64,000 bases of DNA from Aristolochia californica (Eukaryota > Streptophyta > Magnoliopsida > Piperales > Aristolochiaceae). The stretch spans positions 11,615,931-11,679,930 of the forward strand of contig JARWKL010000010.1 in assembly GCA_029961685.1 (NCBI GenBank), read 5' to 3'. The translations under genes were made by a program, and so were the position numbers. Positions 1 to 11,035 of the stretch are shown in pieces. The notes beneath the pieces are model-generated. The model saw only the letters and a program-made list of their open reading frames with translations. It was not told the DNA's origin and searched no databases. Position 1 is the first letter of the stretch; the number at the start of each line of letters is the position of its first letter.

Positions 1-463
1 CGAGAAAAATGGGAGAGTGAAAACTCAAGTTTGGATCTAAAAACAAATTTGAACATCCAAAATGGAAATGCACAAATGCTGAGAGCGATAGTTCCAAAAT
101 GAATCTGTGATTTTTAAGGATAGGCAAAAAGTGGGTTGTTTGGCCCTGGTAAATATCCAACCACTTGAGAATTTTATTTTTTCTACACCGTGAAATTTTT
201 GGATCATTACGTCCACTTGCATCCTCAACATGTTTCTGCCATGCATTTCCACCACTCTTAAATCATGTTAGGATCAGTTACAAGTCCCTTTCCTATAAAA
301 TTCCACCAAGCTTATTAATAGGGGTTGTACTAGTGGAATTTCCAGAACATGGATAACAAAAACTTGGAGTTCTTTTTTAGTGCCTGAAATAATTTTGAAA
401 TTTTTTTTTGCATACATGAACTCTAAAATTTTCATTTTGCTATGCCTTATATCTTTTTTGTTT
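1..463 (+). repeat. First unit, lacking one base at the window edge
   Basis: The window opens at consensus position 2 (CGAGAAAAATGG), so the array continues to the left. The unit carries a haplotype with GAGAGCGATAG near 82, a TTTTCTACACCGTG variant near 180 and an AAGCTT (HindIII) site at 308-313. The same combination returns in the unit near 4.26-4.49 kb, so this variant is dispersed rather than unique. Confidence 0.9.
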
Positions 464-2913
464 ACGAGAAAAATGGGAGAGTGAAAACTCAAGTTTGGAT
501 CTGAAAAACAATTTGAACTTCCAAAATGGAAATGCACAAATGCTGAGACAGATAGTTCCAAAAAGTATCTGTGATTTATAAGAATAGGCAAAAAGTGGGT
601 TGTTTGGCCCTGGTAAATATCCAACCACTTGAGAATTTGATTTTTTCTACTCTTTGAAATTTTCTGATCTTTAGGTCCACTTGAATCCTCAACTTCTTTC
701 CGGCATGCATATCCACTACACTTAAAGCATATTAGGATCAGTTACAAGTCCATTTCCTATAACTTTCCACCAGGCATATTATTAGGGGCTGTACATGTGG
801 AATTTCCAGAACATGGATAACAAAACCTTGGAGTTCATTTTTGGTGCCTGAAATAATTTTGAAATATTTTTTTTTTGCATACAAGAACTCTAAAATTTTC
901 ATTTTGTTATGCCTTATATATTTTTTGTTTACGAGAAAAATTGGAGAGTGAAAACTCAAGTTTGGATCTGAAAACAAATTTGAACATCCAAACTGGAAAT
1001 GCACAAATGCTGAGAGTGATAATTCCAAAAAGTATCAGTGATTTTTAAGGATAGGCAAATAGTGGGTTGTTTGGCCCTGGTTAATATCCAACAACTTGAG
1101 GATTTGATTTTTTCTTACACTTCAAATTTTGGGATCATTAGGTCCACTTGCATCCTCAACATGTTTCTGGCATACATATCCACCTCACTTAAGGCATGTT
1201 AGGATCAGTTACAAGTCCCTTTCCTATAAAATTCCACCAGGCTTATTCTTGGGTTGTACTAGTGGAATTTCCAGCACATGGATAACAAAACTTTGGAGTT
1301 CATTTTTAGGGCCTAAATAATTTTCAAATTTTTTTTTTGCATACATGAACTCTAAAATTTTCATTTTGTTATGCCTTATATCGTTTTTGTTTACGAGAAA
1401 AATGGGAGAGTGAAAACTCAAGTTTGGATCAGAAAACAAATTTGAACATCCAAAATGGAAATGCACAAATGCCGAGAGAGATAGTTCCAAAAAGTATCTG
1501 TGATTTTTAAGGATAGGCAAATAGTGGGTTGTTTGGCCTTGTTAAATATCCAACCACTTGGGAATTTGATTTTTTCTACTCCTCAAAATTTTCTGATCAT
1601 TTGGTCCACTTGCATCCTCAACATGTTTCTGGCATGCATATCCACAACACTTAAAGCATGATAGGATCAGTTACAAGTGCCTTTCCTATAAAATTCCACC
1701 AGGGTTATTATTAGGGGATGTACTAGTGGAATGTCCAGAACAGGGATAACAAAACCTAGGAGTTCATTTTTAGTACCTGAAATAATTTTGAAATTTTTTT
1801 GTTTTGCATACATGAACTCTAAAATTTTCATTTTGTTATGGCTTGTATCTTTTTTTTTTTACGAGAAAAATGGGAGAGTGAAATATCAAGTTTGGATCTG
1901 AAAACAAATTTGAACATCCAAAATGGAAATGCACAAATGCTGAGAGAGATAGTTCCAAAAAGTATCTGTGATTTTTAAGGATAGGACAAAAGTGGGTTGT
2001 TTGGCCCTGATAAATTATCCAACCACTTGAGAATTTGATTTTTTCTACTCCTTGAAATTTTTGGATCATAATGTCCACCTGCATCCTCATCATGTTTCTG
2101 CCACGCATATCCACCTCACTTAAAGCATGTTAGGATCAGTTACAAGTCCCTTTACTATAAAATTCCACCAGGCTTATTATTAGGGGCTGTACTAGATAAA
2201 TTTCCAGATCATGGATATAAAAATCTTGGAGTTCATTTTTAGTACCTGCAATAATTTTGAAATTTTTTTTGCATACATGATCTCTAAAATTTTCATTTTG
2301 TTATGCCTTATAACTTTTTTGCTTACGAGAAAAATGGGAGAGTGAAAACTCGAGTTTGGATCTGAAAAAAAATTTGAACTTCCAAAATGGAAATGCACAA
2401 ATGCTAAGAGAGAGTTCCAAAAAGTATCTGTGATTTTTACGGATAGGCAAGGATTGGTTTGTTTGGCCCTGTTAAATATCCAACCACTTGAGAATTTGAT
2501 TTTTTCTACTCGTTGAAATATTTGGATCATTATGTCCACTTGCATCCTCAACATGTTTCTGGCATGCATATCCACCTCACTTAAAGCATGTTAGGATCAG
2601 TTACAAGTCCCTTTCCTATAATATTTCGCCAGGCTTATTATTAGGGGTTGTACTTGTGAAATTTCCACATCATGGATAACAAAATCTTGGAGTACAATTT
2701 TAGTACCTGAAATAATTTTGAAATTTTTTTTGCATACATGAACTCTAAAATTTTCATTTTGTTATGCCTTTTTCTTTTTTGTTTACGAGAATAATGGGAG
2801 AGTGAAAACTCAAGTTTGGAACTGAAAAAAAATTTGAACATCCAAAATGGAAATGCACAAATGCTGAGAGAGATAGTTCCAAAAAGTATCTGTGATTTAT
2901 AAGGATAAGCAAA

Positions 2914-2951
2914 AAGTGGGTTGTTTGGCCCTGGTAAATATCCAACCACTT
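2914..2951 (+). other. Stem-loop 1 (example copy), consensus 130-167
   Basis: AAGTGGGTTG at 2914-2923 pairs with CAACCACTT at 2943-2951. This gives a 9-bp stem with one bulged G and a 19-nt loop. The same arms are present in most units. The region is unusually prone to change: G-tract expansions at 13114, 20095 and 40881 lie in the left arm, a recurrent 4-bp loss at 15936, 22452, 39974 and 52064 lies in the loop, and deletions at 26107 and 50647 remove or cut into the left side. Whether it folds in vivo is inference. Confidence 0.7.
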
Positions 2952-5110
2952 GAGAATTTGATTTTTTCTAGTCTTTGAAAATTTCTGATCTTTAGGTCCA
3001 CTTGCATCCTCAACATGTTTCCGGCATGAATATCCACCACACATAAAGCATTTTAGGATCAGTTACAAGTCCAATTCCTATAAATTTCCACCAGGCTTAT
3101 TATTAGGGGCTGTACTAGTGGAATTTCCAGAACATGGATAACAAAACCTTGGAGTTCACTTTTTGTGCCTGAAATAATTTTGAAATTTTTTTTTTTGCAT
3201 ACTGGAACTCTAAAATTTTCATTTTGTTATGGCTTATATATTTTTTGTTTACGAGAAAAATGGGTGAGTGAAAACTCAAGTTTGGATCTGAAAACAAATA
3301 TGAACATCCAAAATGGAAATGCACAAATGCTGAGAGAGATAGTTCCAAAGAGTATCTGTGATTTTTAAGGATAGGCAAAAAGAGGGTTGTTTGGCCCTGG
3401 TAAATATCCAACCACTTGAGAATTTGATTTTTTTTACTCCTTGAAATTTTGGATCATTAGGTCCAGTTGCATCCTCAACATGTTTCTGTCATGCATATCC
3501 ACCACACTTAAAGCATGTTAGGATCAGTTACTTGTCCCATTCCTGTAAAATTCAATTAGGATTATTATTAGGGGTTGTACGAGTGGAATTACCAGAACAT
3601 GGATAACAAAACATTGGAGTTCATTTTTAGTTCCTGAAATAATTTTGAATTTTTTTTTTTTACATACTTGAACTCTAAAATTTTCATTTTGTTATGCATT
3701 ATATCTTTTTTTGTTTACGAGAAAAATGGGAGAGCGAAAACTCAAGTTTGGATTTGAAAAAAAAAATTGAACATCCAAAATGGAAATGCACAAATGCTGT
3801 GAGAGATAGTTCCAAAAAGTATCTATGATTTTTAAGGATAGGCAAAAAGTGGGTTGTTTAGCCCTGGTAAATATCCAACCAATTGAGAATTTTATTTTTT
3901 CTACACCTTGTAATTTTCTAATCATTAGGTCCACTTGCATCTTCAACAGGTTTCTGGTATGCTTATCCACCACACTTAAAGCATGTTAGGATCAGTTACA
4001 AGTCCCTTTCCTATAAAATTCCACCAGGCTTATTATTAGGGGCTGTACTAGTGGAATTTCCAGAACATGGATAAAAAAACCTTGCAGGTCATTTTTAGTG
4101 CTTGAAATAATTTTAAAATTTTTTTTTGCATACATGAACACTAAAATTTTCATTTGGTTATGCCTTATATGTTTTTTGTTTGCGAGAAAAATCGGAGAGT
4201 GAAAACTCAAGTTTGGATCTGAAAAAAAATTTGAACATCCAAAATGGAAATGCACAAATGCTGAGAGCGATAGTTCCCAAAAGTATCTGTGATTTTTAAG
4301 GATAGGCAAAAAGTGGGTTGTTTGGCCCTGGTAAATATCCAACCACCTGAGAATTTTATTTTTTCTACACCGTGAAACTTTTGGATCATTAGGTCCACTT
4401 GCATCCTTAACATGTTTCTGTTATGCATACCCACCACACTTAAAGCATGTTTGGATCAGTTACAAGTCCCTTTCCTATAAAATTCCACCAAGCTTATTAT
4501 TTGGGGCTGTACTAGTTGAATTTCCAGAACATGGATAACAAAACCTTTGAGTTCATTTTTTGTGCCTGAAATAATCTTGAAATTTTTTTTTGCATTCTTG
4601 AACTGTAAAATATTCATTTTGTTATGCCTAAAATCTATTTTGTTTACGAGAAAAATGGGAGAGTGAAAACTCAAGTTTGGATCTGAAAGCAAATTTGAGC
4701 ATCCAAAATAGAAATGCACAAATGCTGAGAGAGATAGTTCCAAAACGTATCTGTGATTTTTAAGGATAGGCAAAAAGTCGGTTGTTTGGCCCTGGTAAAT
4801 ATCTAGCCACTTGAGAATATGATTTTTTCTACGCCTTGAAATTTTCTAATCATTAGGTCCAATTGCATCCTCAACATGTTTCTGGTATGCATATCCACCA
4901 CACTTAAAGCATGTTAGGATCAGTTACAAGTCCGCTTCCTATAAAATTCCACCAGGCTTATTATTAGGGGTTGTACTAGTGGAATTTCCAGAACATGGAC
5001 AACAAAACCTTGAAGTTCATTTTTAGTGCCTGAAATAATTTTGAAATTTTTTTTTTGCATACATGAACTCTAAAATTTTCATTTTGTTATGCCTTATATC
5101 TATTTTGTTT

Positions 5111-5576
5111 ACGAGAAAAATGGGAGAGTGAAAACTCAAGTTTGGATCTGAAAACAAATTTGAACATCCAAAATGGAAATGCACAAATGCTGAGAGAGAT
5201 AGTTCCAAAAAGTATCTGTGATTTTTAAGGATAGGCAAAAAGTGGGTTGTTTGGCCCTAGTAAATATCCAACCATTTGAGAATTTCATTTTTTCTACTCC
5301 TTGAAATTTTTGGATCATTAGGTCCACTTGCATCCTCAACATGTTTCTGGCATGGATATCCACCACACTTAAGGCATGTTAGGATCAGTTACAAGTCCCT
5401 TTCCTATAAAATTCCACCAAGCTTATTATTAGGGGATGTACTAGTGGAATTTCCAGAACATGGATGACAAAACCTTGGAGTACATTTTTAGCGCCTGAAT
5501 TAATATTGAAATTTTTTTTTTTGCACACTAGATCTCTAAAATTTTCATTTTGTTATGCCTTTTATATTTTTTGGTT
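5111..5576 (+). repeat. Reference monomer (466 bp, close to consensus)
   Basis: This unit matches the consensus almost exactly over its first third and illustrates the full order of parts. From the start these are: an A-rich ACGAG head; a TGCACAAATGCTGAGAGAG segment; the direct-repeat pair of CAAAAAGT motifs 30 bp apart; the stem-loop 1 region (slightly imperfect here); a T-rich spacer; AACATGTT and GCATG-type palindromic motifs; TCCACCACACTTAA; TATAAA; dyad 2; a CATGGAT(A/G)AC block; the poly-T tract; and a terminal TTTTCATTTTGTTATGCCTT segment. No internal sub-repeat longer than about 8 bp is evident, so the unit looks basic rather than a visible multimer of something shorter. Confidence 0.9.
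5409..5452 (+). other. Dyad 2 (example copy), consensus 299-342
   Basis: AAATTCCAC at 5409-5417 and GTGGAATTT at 5444-5452 are perfect 9-bp inverted repeats separated by 26 nt. The right arm also lies in a short palindrome, TGGAA-T-TTCCA. The left arm overlaps a TATAAA motif. The dyad is intact in a large share of units, and common variants affect single arm bases. Short dyads of this kind are known from centromeric satellites of several lineages, where non-B structure has been proposed to matter. A role here is inference. Confidence 0.75.
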
Positions 5577-8177
5577 ACGAGAAAAATCGGAGAGTGAAAA
5601 CTGAAGTTTGGATCTGAAAACAGATATGAACATCCAAAACGGAAATGCACAAATGCTGAGAGAGATAGTTCCAAAAAGTATCTGTGATTTTTAAGGATAG
5701 GCAAAAAGTGGGTTGCTTGGCCTGGTAAATATCCAAGCACTTGAGAATTTGATTTTTTCTACTCCTTGAAATTTTTGGATCATTAGGTCCACTTGCAACC
5801 TCAACATGTTTCTAGCATGCATATCCACCACTCTTAAAGCATGTTAGGATCAGTTACAAGTCCCTTTCCTATGAAACTCCACCAGGATTTTTATCAGGGG
5901 CTGTACTGGTGGAATTTCCAGAACATGGATGACAAAACCTTGGAGTTCATTTTTAGTGCCTAAAATAATTTTGAAATTTTTTTTTTGCATAAATGAACTC
6001 TATAATTTTCCTTTTGTTATGCCTTATATCTTTTTTGTTTAAGAGAAAAATGGGAGAGTGAAAACGCAAGTTTGGATCTGAAAATAAATTTGAACATCCA
6101 AAATGGAAATGCACAAATGCTGAGAGTGATATTCCAAAATGTATTTGTGATTTTTAAGGATAGGCAAAAAGTGGGTTGTTTGGCCCTGGTAAATATCCAA
6201 CCACTTGAGAATTTGATTTTTTCTACTCCTTGAAATTTTTGCATCATTAGGTCCACTTGCATCCTCAACATGTTTCTGGCATGCATATCCACCACACTTA
6301 AAACATATTAGGATCAGTTACAAGTCCCTTTCCTATAAAATTCCTCCAGGCTTATTATTAGGGGCTGTACTAGTGGAATTTCTAGAACATGGATAACAAA
6401 ACCTTGGAGTTCATTTTTAGTGCCTGAAATAATTTTGAAATTTTTTTTTTCATATATGACCTCTAAAATTTTCATTTTGTCATGCCATATTTCTTTTTTG
6501 TTTACGAGAAAAATGGGAGAGAGAAAACTCAAGTTTAGATCTGAAAACAAATTTGAACATCCAAAATGGAAATGCGGAAAAGTGAGGGAGATAGTTCCAA
6601 AAACTATCTATGATTTTTAAGGATAGGCAAAAAGTGGGTTGTTTGGCCCTGGTAAATATCCAACCACTTGACGATTTGATTTTGTCTACTCCTTGAAATT
6701 TTTTCCTCATTATGTTCACTTGTATACTCAACATGTTTCGTGCTTGCATATCCTCCTCACTTAAAGCGTTTTAGGATCAGCTACAAGTCCCTTTCCTATA
6801 AAATTCCTCCAGGCTTATTATTAGGGGCTGTACTAGTGGAGATTCCAGATCATGGATAACAAAACCTTGGAGTTCATTTTTAGTTCCAGAAATAATTTTG
6901 AAATTTTTTTTTTGCATACATGAACTCTAAAATTTTCATTTTGTTATGCCTTATTTCTCTTTTGTTTACGAGAAAAATGGGAGACTAAAAACTCATGTTT
7001 GGATCTGAAAACAAATTTGAACTTCCAAAATGGAAATGCGCAAATACTGAGAGAGATAGTTCCAAAATGTATTTGTGATTTTTAAGGATAGGCAAAAAGT
7101 GGGTTGTTTGACCCTGGTAAATATCCAACCACTTGAGAATTTGATTTTTTCTACTCCTTGAAATTTTTGCGTCATTAGGTCCACTTGCATCCTCAACATG
7201 TTTCTGGCATGCATATCCACCACACTTAAACCATGTTAGAATCAGTTACAAGTCCCTTTCCTATAAAATTCCTCTCGGCTTGTTATTAGGGGTTGTACTA
7301 GTGGAATTTCCAGAACATGGATAACAAAACCTTGGAGTTCATTTTTAGTGCCTGAAATAATTTTGAAATTTTTTTTTTTATACTTCAACTCAAAAATTTT
7401 ATTTTTGTTATGCCTTATACCTTTTTTGATTAGGAGAAAAATGGGAGAGTGAAAACTCATGTTTGGATCTGAAAGCAAATTTGAACATCCAAAATGGAAA
7501 TGCACAAATGCTGAGAGAGATAGTTCCAAAAAGTATCTGTGATTTTTACTGATAGGCAAAGAGTGGTTTGTTTGGCCCTGATAAATATCAAACCACTAGA
7601 GAATTTGATTTTTTCTACTCCTTGAAATTTTCTGCTCGTTAGGTCCACTTGCATCCTCAACATGTTTCTGGCATGCATATCCACCACACTTAAAGAATGT
7701 TAGGACCAGTTACAAGTCCCCTTCCTATAAAATTCCACCAAGCTTATTATTAGGGGCTGTACTAGTGGAATTTCCAGAACATGGATAACAAAACCTTGGA
7801 GTTCATTTTTACTACCTGAAATAATTTTGAAATTTTTTTTTTTGCATACATGAACTCTAAAATTTTCATTTTGTTATGCCTTATATTTTTTTTGTTTGCG
7901 AGAAAAATGGGAGTGTGAAAACTCAAGTTATGATCTGAAAACAAATTAGAACATCCAAAATGGAAATGCACAAATGGTGAGAGAGATAGTTCCAAAAAGT
8001 ATCTGTGATTTTTAAGGATAGGCAAAAAGTTGGTTGTTTGGCCCTGGTAAATATCTAACCACTTGAGAATATGATTTTTTCTACGCCTTGTAATTTTCTA
8101 ATCATTAGGTCCAGTTGGATCCTCAACATGTTTCTGGTATGCATATCCACCACACTTAAAGCATGTTAGGATCAGTT

Positions 8178-8355
8178 AGTAGTCCCTTTCCTATAAAATT
8201 CCACCAGGCTTATTATTAGGGGCCGTACTAGTGGAATTTCCTAAACATGGATAAGTAAACCTTGGAGTTCATTTTTAATGCCTAAAATAATTTTGAATTT
8301 TTTTTTCGCATACAAGAACTCTAAAATTTTCATTTTGTGATGCCTTATATATTTT
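8178..8355 (+). repeat. GTTAGTAGTCC / AATGCCTAAAAT haplotype, copy 1
   Basis: GTTAGTAGTCC replaces the usual GTTACAAGTCC. It is followed by GGGGCCGTACTAG, ATTTTTAATGCCTAAAATAA, GCATACAAGAACTC and TTTTGTGATGCC. The combination recurs near 10010-10195 and 17916-18105, and the first marker alone appears at about 11396. It is linked to the CCTCTTGAAAATTTG haplotype in the later copies but stands without it here. Confidence 0.8.
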
Positions 8356-8361
8356 TTGTTT

Positions 8362-8799
8362 ACGAGAAAAATGGGAGAGTGAAAACTCAAGTTTGGATCT
8401 GAAAACAAATTTGAACATCTAAAATGGAAATGCAAAATGCTGAGAGAGATAGTTCCAAAAAGTATCTGTGATTTTTAAGGATAAGCAAAATGTGGCTCGT
8501 TTGGGCCTGGTAAATATCCAACCACTTGAGAATTTGATTTTTTCTACTCCTTGAAATTTGTGGATCATTAGGTCCACTTGCATCCTCAACATGTTTCTGC
8601 CACGTATATCCACCACAATTAAAGCATGTTAGGATCGGTTACAAGTCCCTTTCCTATAACCTTGGAGTTCATTTTTACAGAACGTGGATAGCAAAACCTT
8701 GGAGTTCATTTTTAGTGCCTAAAATAATTTTGAATTTTTTTTTTTGCATACTTGAACTCTAAAGTTTTAATTTTGTTATGCCTTATACCTTTTTTGTTT
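8362..8799 (+). repeat. Rearranged 438-bp unit: dyad 2 lost, templated 20-bp insertion
   Basis: At 8651-8658 the unit reads TTCCTATA and then jumps to AACCTTGGAGTTCATTTTTA, resuming normal sequence at CAGAAC (8678). Against the consensus, positions about 299-343 are missing. In their place is a copy of positions 361-380, whose normal copy follows at about 8695-8714. The arithmetic fits: 464 - 45 + about 19 = 438. The removed interval matches the span of dyad 2 to within a base or two. Confidence 0.85.
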
Positions 8800-9403
8800 A
8801 CGATAAAAAAGGGAGATGGAAAACTCAAGTTTGGATCTAAAAATAAATTTGGACATCAAAAATGAAAATGCACAAATGCTGAGAGAGATAGTTCCAAAAA
8901 CTATCTGTGATTTTTAAGGATAGGCAAATAGTAGGTTGTTTGGCCCTGGTAAATATCCAACCACTTGAGAATTTGATTTATTCTACTCCTTGAAATTTTC
9001 TTATCATTAGGTCCACTTGCATCCTCAACATATTTCTAGCATGCATATCCACCACACTTAAACCATGTTAGGATCAGTTACAAGTCCCATTCCTATAAAA
9101 TTCCACCAGGCTTATTATTAGGAGTTGTACTAGTGGAATTTCCAGAACATGGATAACAAAACCTTGGAGTTCGTTTTTAGTGCCTGAAATAATTTTGAAT
9201 TTTTTTTTTTTTTTTGCGTACATGAAGTCTAATATTTTCATTTCGTTATGCCTTATATCTTTTTTTTGCAAGAAAAATAGTAGAGTGAAAACTCAAGTTT
9301 GTATCTGTAAACAAATTTGAACATTCAAAATGGAAATGCACAAATGCTGAGAGAGATAGTTCCAAAAAGTATATGTGATTTTTAAGGATAGGCAAAAAGT
9401 GGG

Positions 9404-9645
9404 TTGTTTGGCCTTGGTAAATATCCAACCTCTTGAAAATTTGATTTTTTCTACTCCTTTAAATTTTTGGATCATTAGGTCCACTTGCATCCTCAACATG
9501 TTGCTGGCATGCATATCCACCACACATAAAGCATTTTAGGATCAGTTAGAAGTCCCTTTCCTATAAAATTCCACCAAGCTTAATATAAGGGGATGTACTA
9601 GTGGAATTTCAAAAACATGGATAAGGATACCTTGGAGTTCATTTT
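9404..9645 (+). repeat. CCTCTTGAAAATTTG haplotype, copy 1
   Basis: This stretch combines rare variants: CCTCTTGAAAATTTG, CTCCTTTAAATTTTTGG, CACACATAAAGCATTTTAGG, a shortened GCTTAATATAAGGGG, and TTTCAAAAACATGG. The same set recurs near 10800-11035 (3 units on) and 17320-17545 (17 units on). Several linked rare variants in the same order make common descent by duplication or gene conversion much likelier than parallel mutation. Confidence 0.85.
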
Positions 9646-10799
9646 TAGTTCCTGAAATAATTTTGAAATTTTTTTTTTTGCATCCATGAACTCTTAAATT
9701 TTAATTTTGTTATGCCTTATAGGTTTTTTGTCTACGAAAAAATGGGAGAGTGAAAACTCAATTTTGGATCTGAAAAAAAAAATTGAACATCCAAAATAGA
9801 AATGCACAAATGCTGCGAGAGATAATTCCAAAAAGTATCTGTGATTTATAAGGATAGGAAAAAAGTGGGTTGTTTGGCCGTGGTAAATATCAAACCACTT
9901 GAGAATTTGATTTTTTCTACTTCTTGAAATTTTTGGATCATTAGGTCCACTTGCATCCTCAACATGTTTCTCGCATGCATATCCACCACACTTAAAGCAT
10001 GTTAGGATCAGTTAGTAGTTTCTTTCCTATAAAATTCCTCCAGGCTTATTATTAGGGGCCGTACTAGTGGAATTTCCAAAACATGGATAAAAAACCCTTG
10101 GAGTGCATTTTTAATGCCTAAAATAATTTTGAAATTTTTTTGTTTTGCACACAAGAACTCTAAAATTTTTATTTTGTGGTGCCTTATAATTTTTTGTTTA
10201 CGAGAAAAATGGAGACTGAAAACTCAAGTTTGGATCTGAAAACAAATTTGAACATCCAAAATGGAAATGCACAAATGCTGAGAGAGATACTTCCTAAAAG
10301 TATCTGTGATTTTTAAGGATAGGAAAAAAGTGGGTTGTTTGGCCCTGGTAAACATCCAACCACTTGAGAATTTGATTTTTTCTACTCCTTGAAATTTTTC
10401 GATCATTAGGTCCACTTGCATCCTCAACATGTTTCTGCCATGCATATCCACCATACTTAAAGCATGATAGGTTCAGTTACAAGTCCCTTTCCTATAAAAT
10501 TCCACCAGGATTATTATTAGGGGCTGTACTAGTGGAATTTCCAAAACATGGTTAACAAAACATTGGAGTTCATTTTTAGTGCCTGAAATAATTTTAAAAT
10601 TTTTTTTTTTGCACACTTGAACTCTAAAATTTTCATTTTGTTATTCCTTATACCTTTTTTGTTTATGAGAAAAATGGGAGACTTAAAACTTAAGTTTGGA
10701 TCTGAAAATTTATTTGGACATCCAACATGGATATGCACAAATGCTGAGGGAGATTGTTCCAAAAAGTATATGTGATTTTTAAGGATAGGCAAAAAGTGG

Positions 10800-11035
10800 G
10801 TTGTTTGGCCTTGGTAAATATCCAACCTCTTGAAAATTTGATTTTTTCTACTCCTTTAAATTTTTGGATCATTAGGTCCACTTGCATCCTCAACATGTTT
10901 CTGGCATGCATATCCACCACACATAAAGCATTTTAGGATCAGTTACAAGTCCCTTTCCTATAAAATTCCGCCAAGATTAATATAAGGGGCTGTACTAGTG
11001 GAATTTCAAAAACATGGATAAAAATACCTCAGATT
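10800..11035 (+). repeat. CCTCTTGAAAATTTG haplotype, copy 2
   Basis: Carries the same linked variants as 9404-9645, with a few private differences such as CCGCCAAGATTAATATAAGG near 10967. It lies three units after copy 1 and fourteen before copy 3. The next unit has a CTCAATTTTGGATCTG variant near 11153, matched after copies 1 (about 9757) and 3 (about 17664). Confidence 0.85.

Larger units (their letters stand above)
1..9200 (+). repeat. Array subregion: mixed, diverged units
   Basis: About 20 units with no clear short higher-order period. Individual variants recur elsewhere in the window. The CTATTTTGTTTACGAG and AGCGCCTGA variants of 4.6-5.5 kb and the GAAACTCCACCAGGAT variant near 5.87 kb return at 21.8-22.6 kb. 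GGGAGAGCG with GATTTGAAAAAAA near 3.73 kb returns at 15.34 and 24.17 kb. One unit (8362-8799) is rearranged. No non-satellite sequence is present. Confidence 0.85.

Noticed and set aside
5136..5366. Recurring ~76-codon minus-strand frame beginning MVDMHARNM, present in roughly half of the units
   Set aside because: Recurrence simply follows the DNA repeat. It is broken in the other half, with indels in non-multiples of three in the array. A decisive test would be dN/dS across units: a ratio near 1 confirms non-coding, well below 1 would reopen the case.
5398..5410. CCTATAAAATT as a TATA-box promoter in each unit
   Set aside because: TATAAA is expected by chance in AT-rich DNA, and no initiator, gene or conserved downstream transcript is evident. 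It is kept only as context for dyad 2.
5276..5467. Recurring ~63-codon plus-strand frame (MRISFFLLLEIFGSLGP...)
   Set aside because: It depends on a chance ATG created by a G-to-C variant (AATTTCATTTTT) in a minority of units. No ribosome-binding or splice context was seen, and it is a satellite shadow.
8640..8720. Insertion of a mobile element at the rearranged unit
   Set aside because: The inserted bases are a copy of nearby satellite sequence (consensus 361-380), and the unit is shorter than normal, not longer.
9200..9215. Poly-T tracts as retrotransposon poly-A tails on the minus strand
   Set aside because: The tract is at a fixed phase in every unit, has no target-site duplications and no element sequence next to it. 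It is part of the satellite unit.
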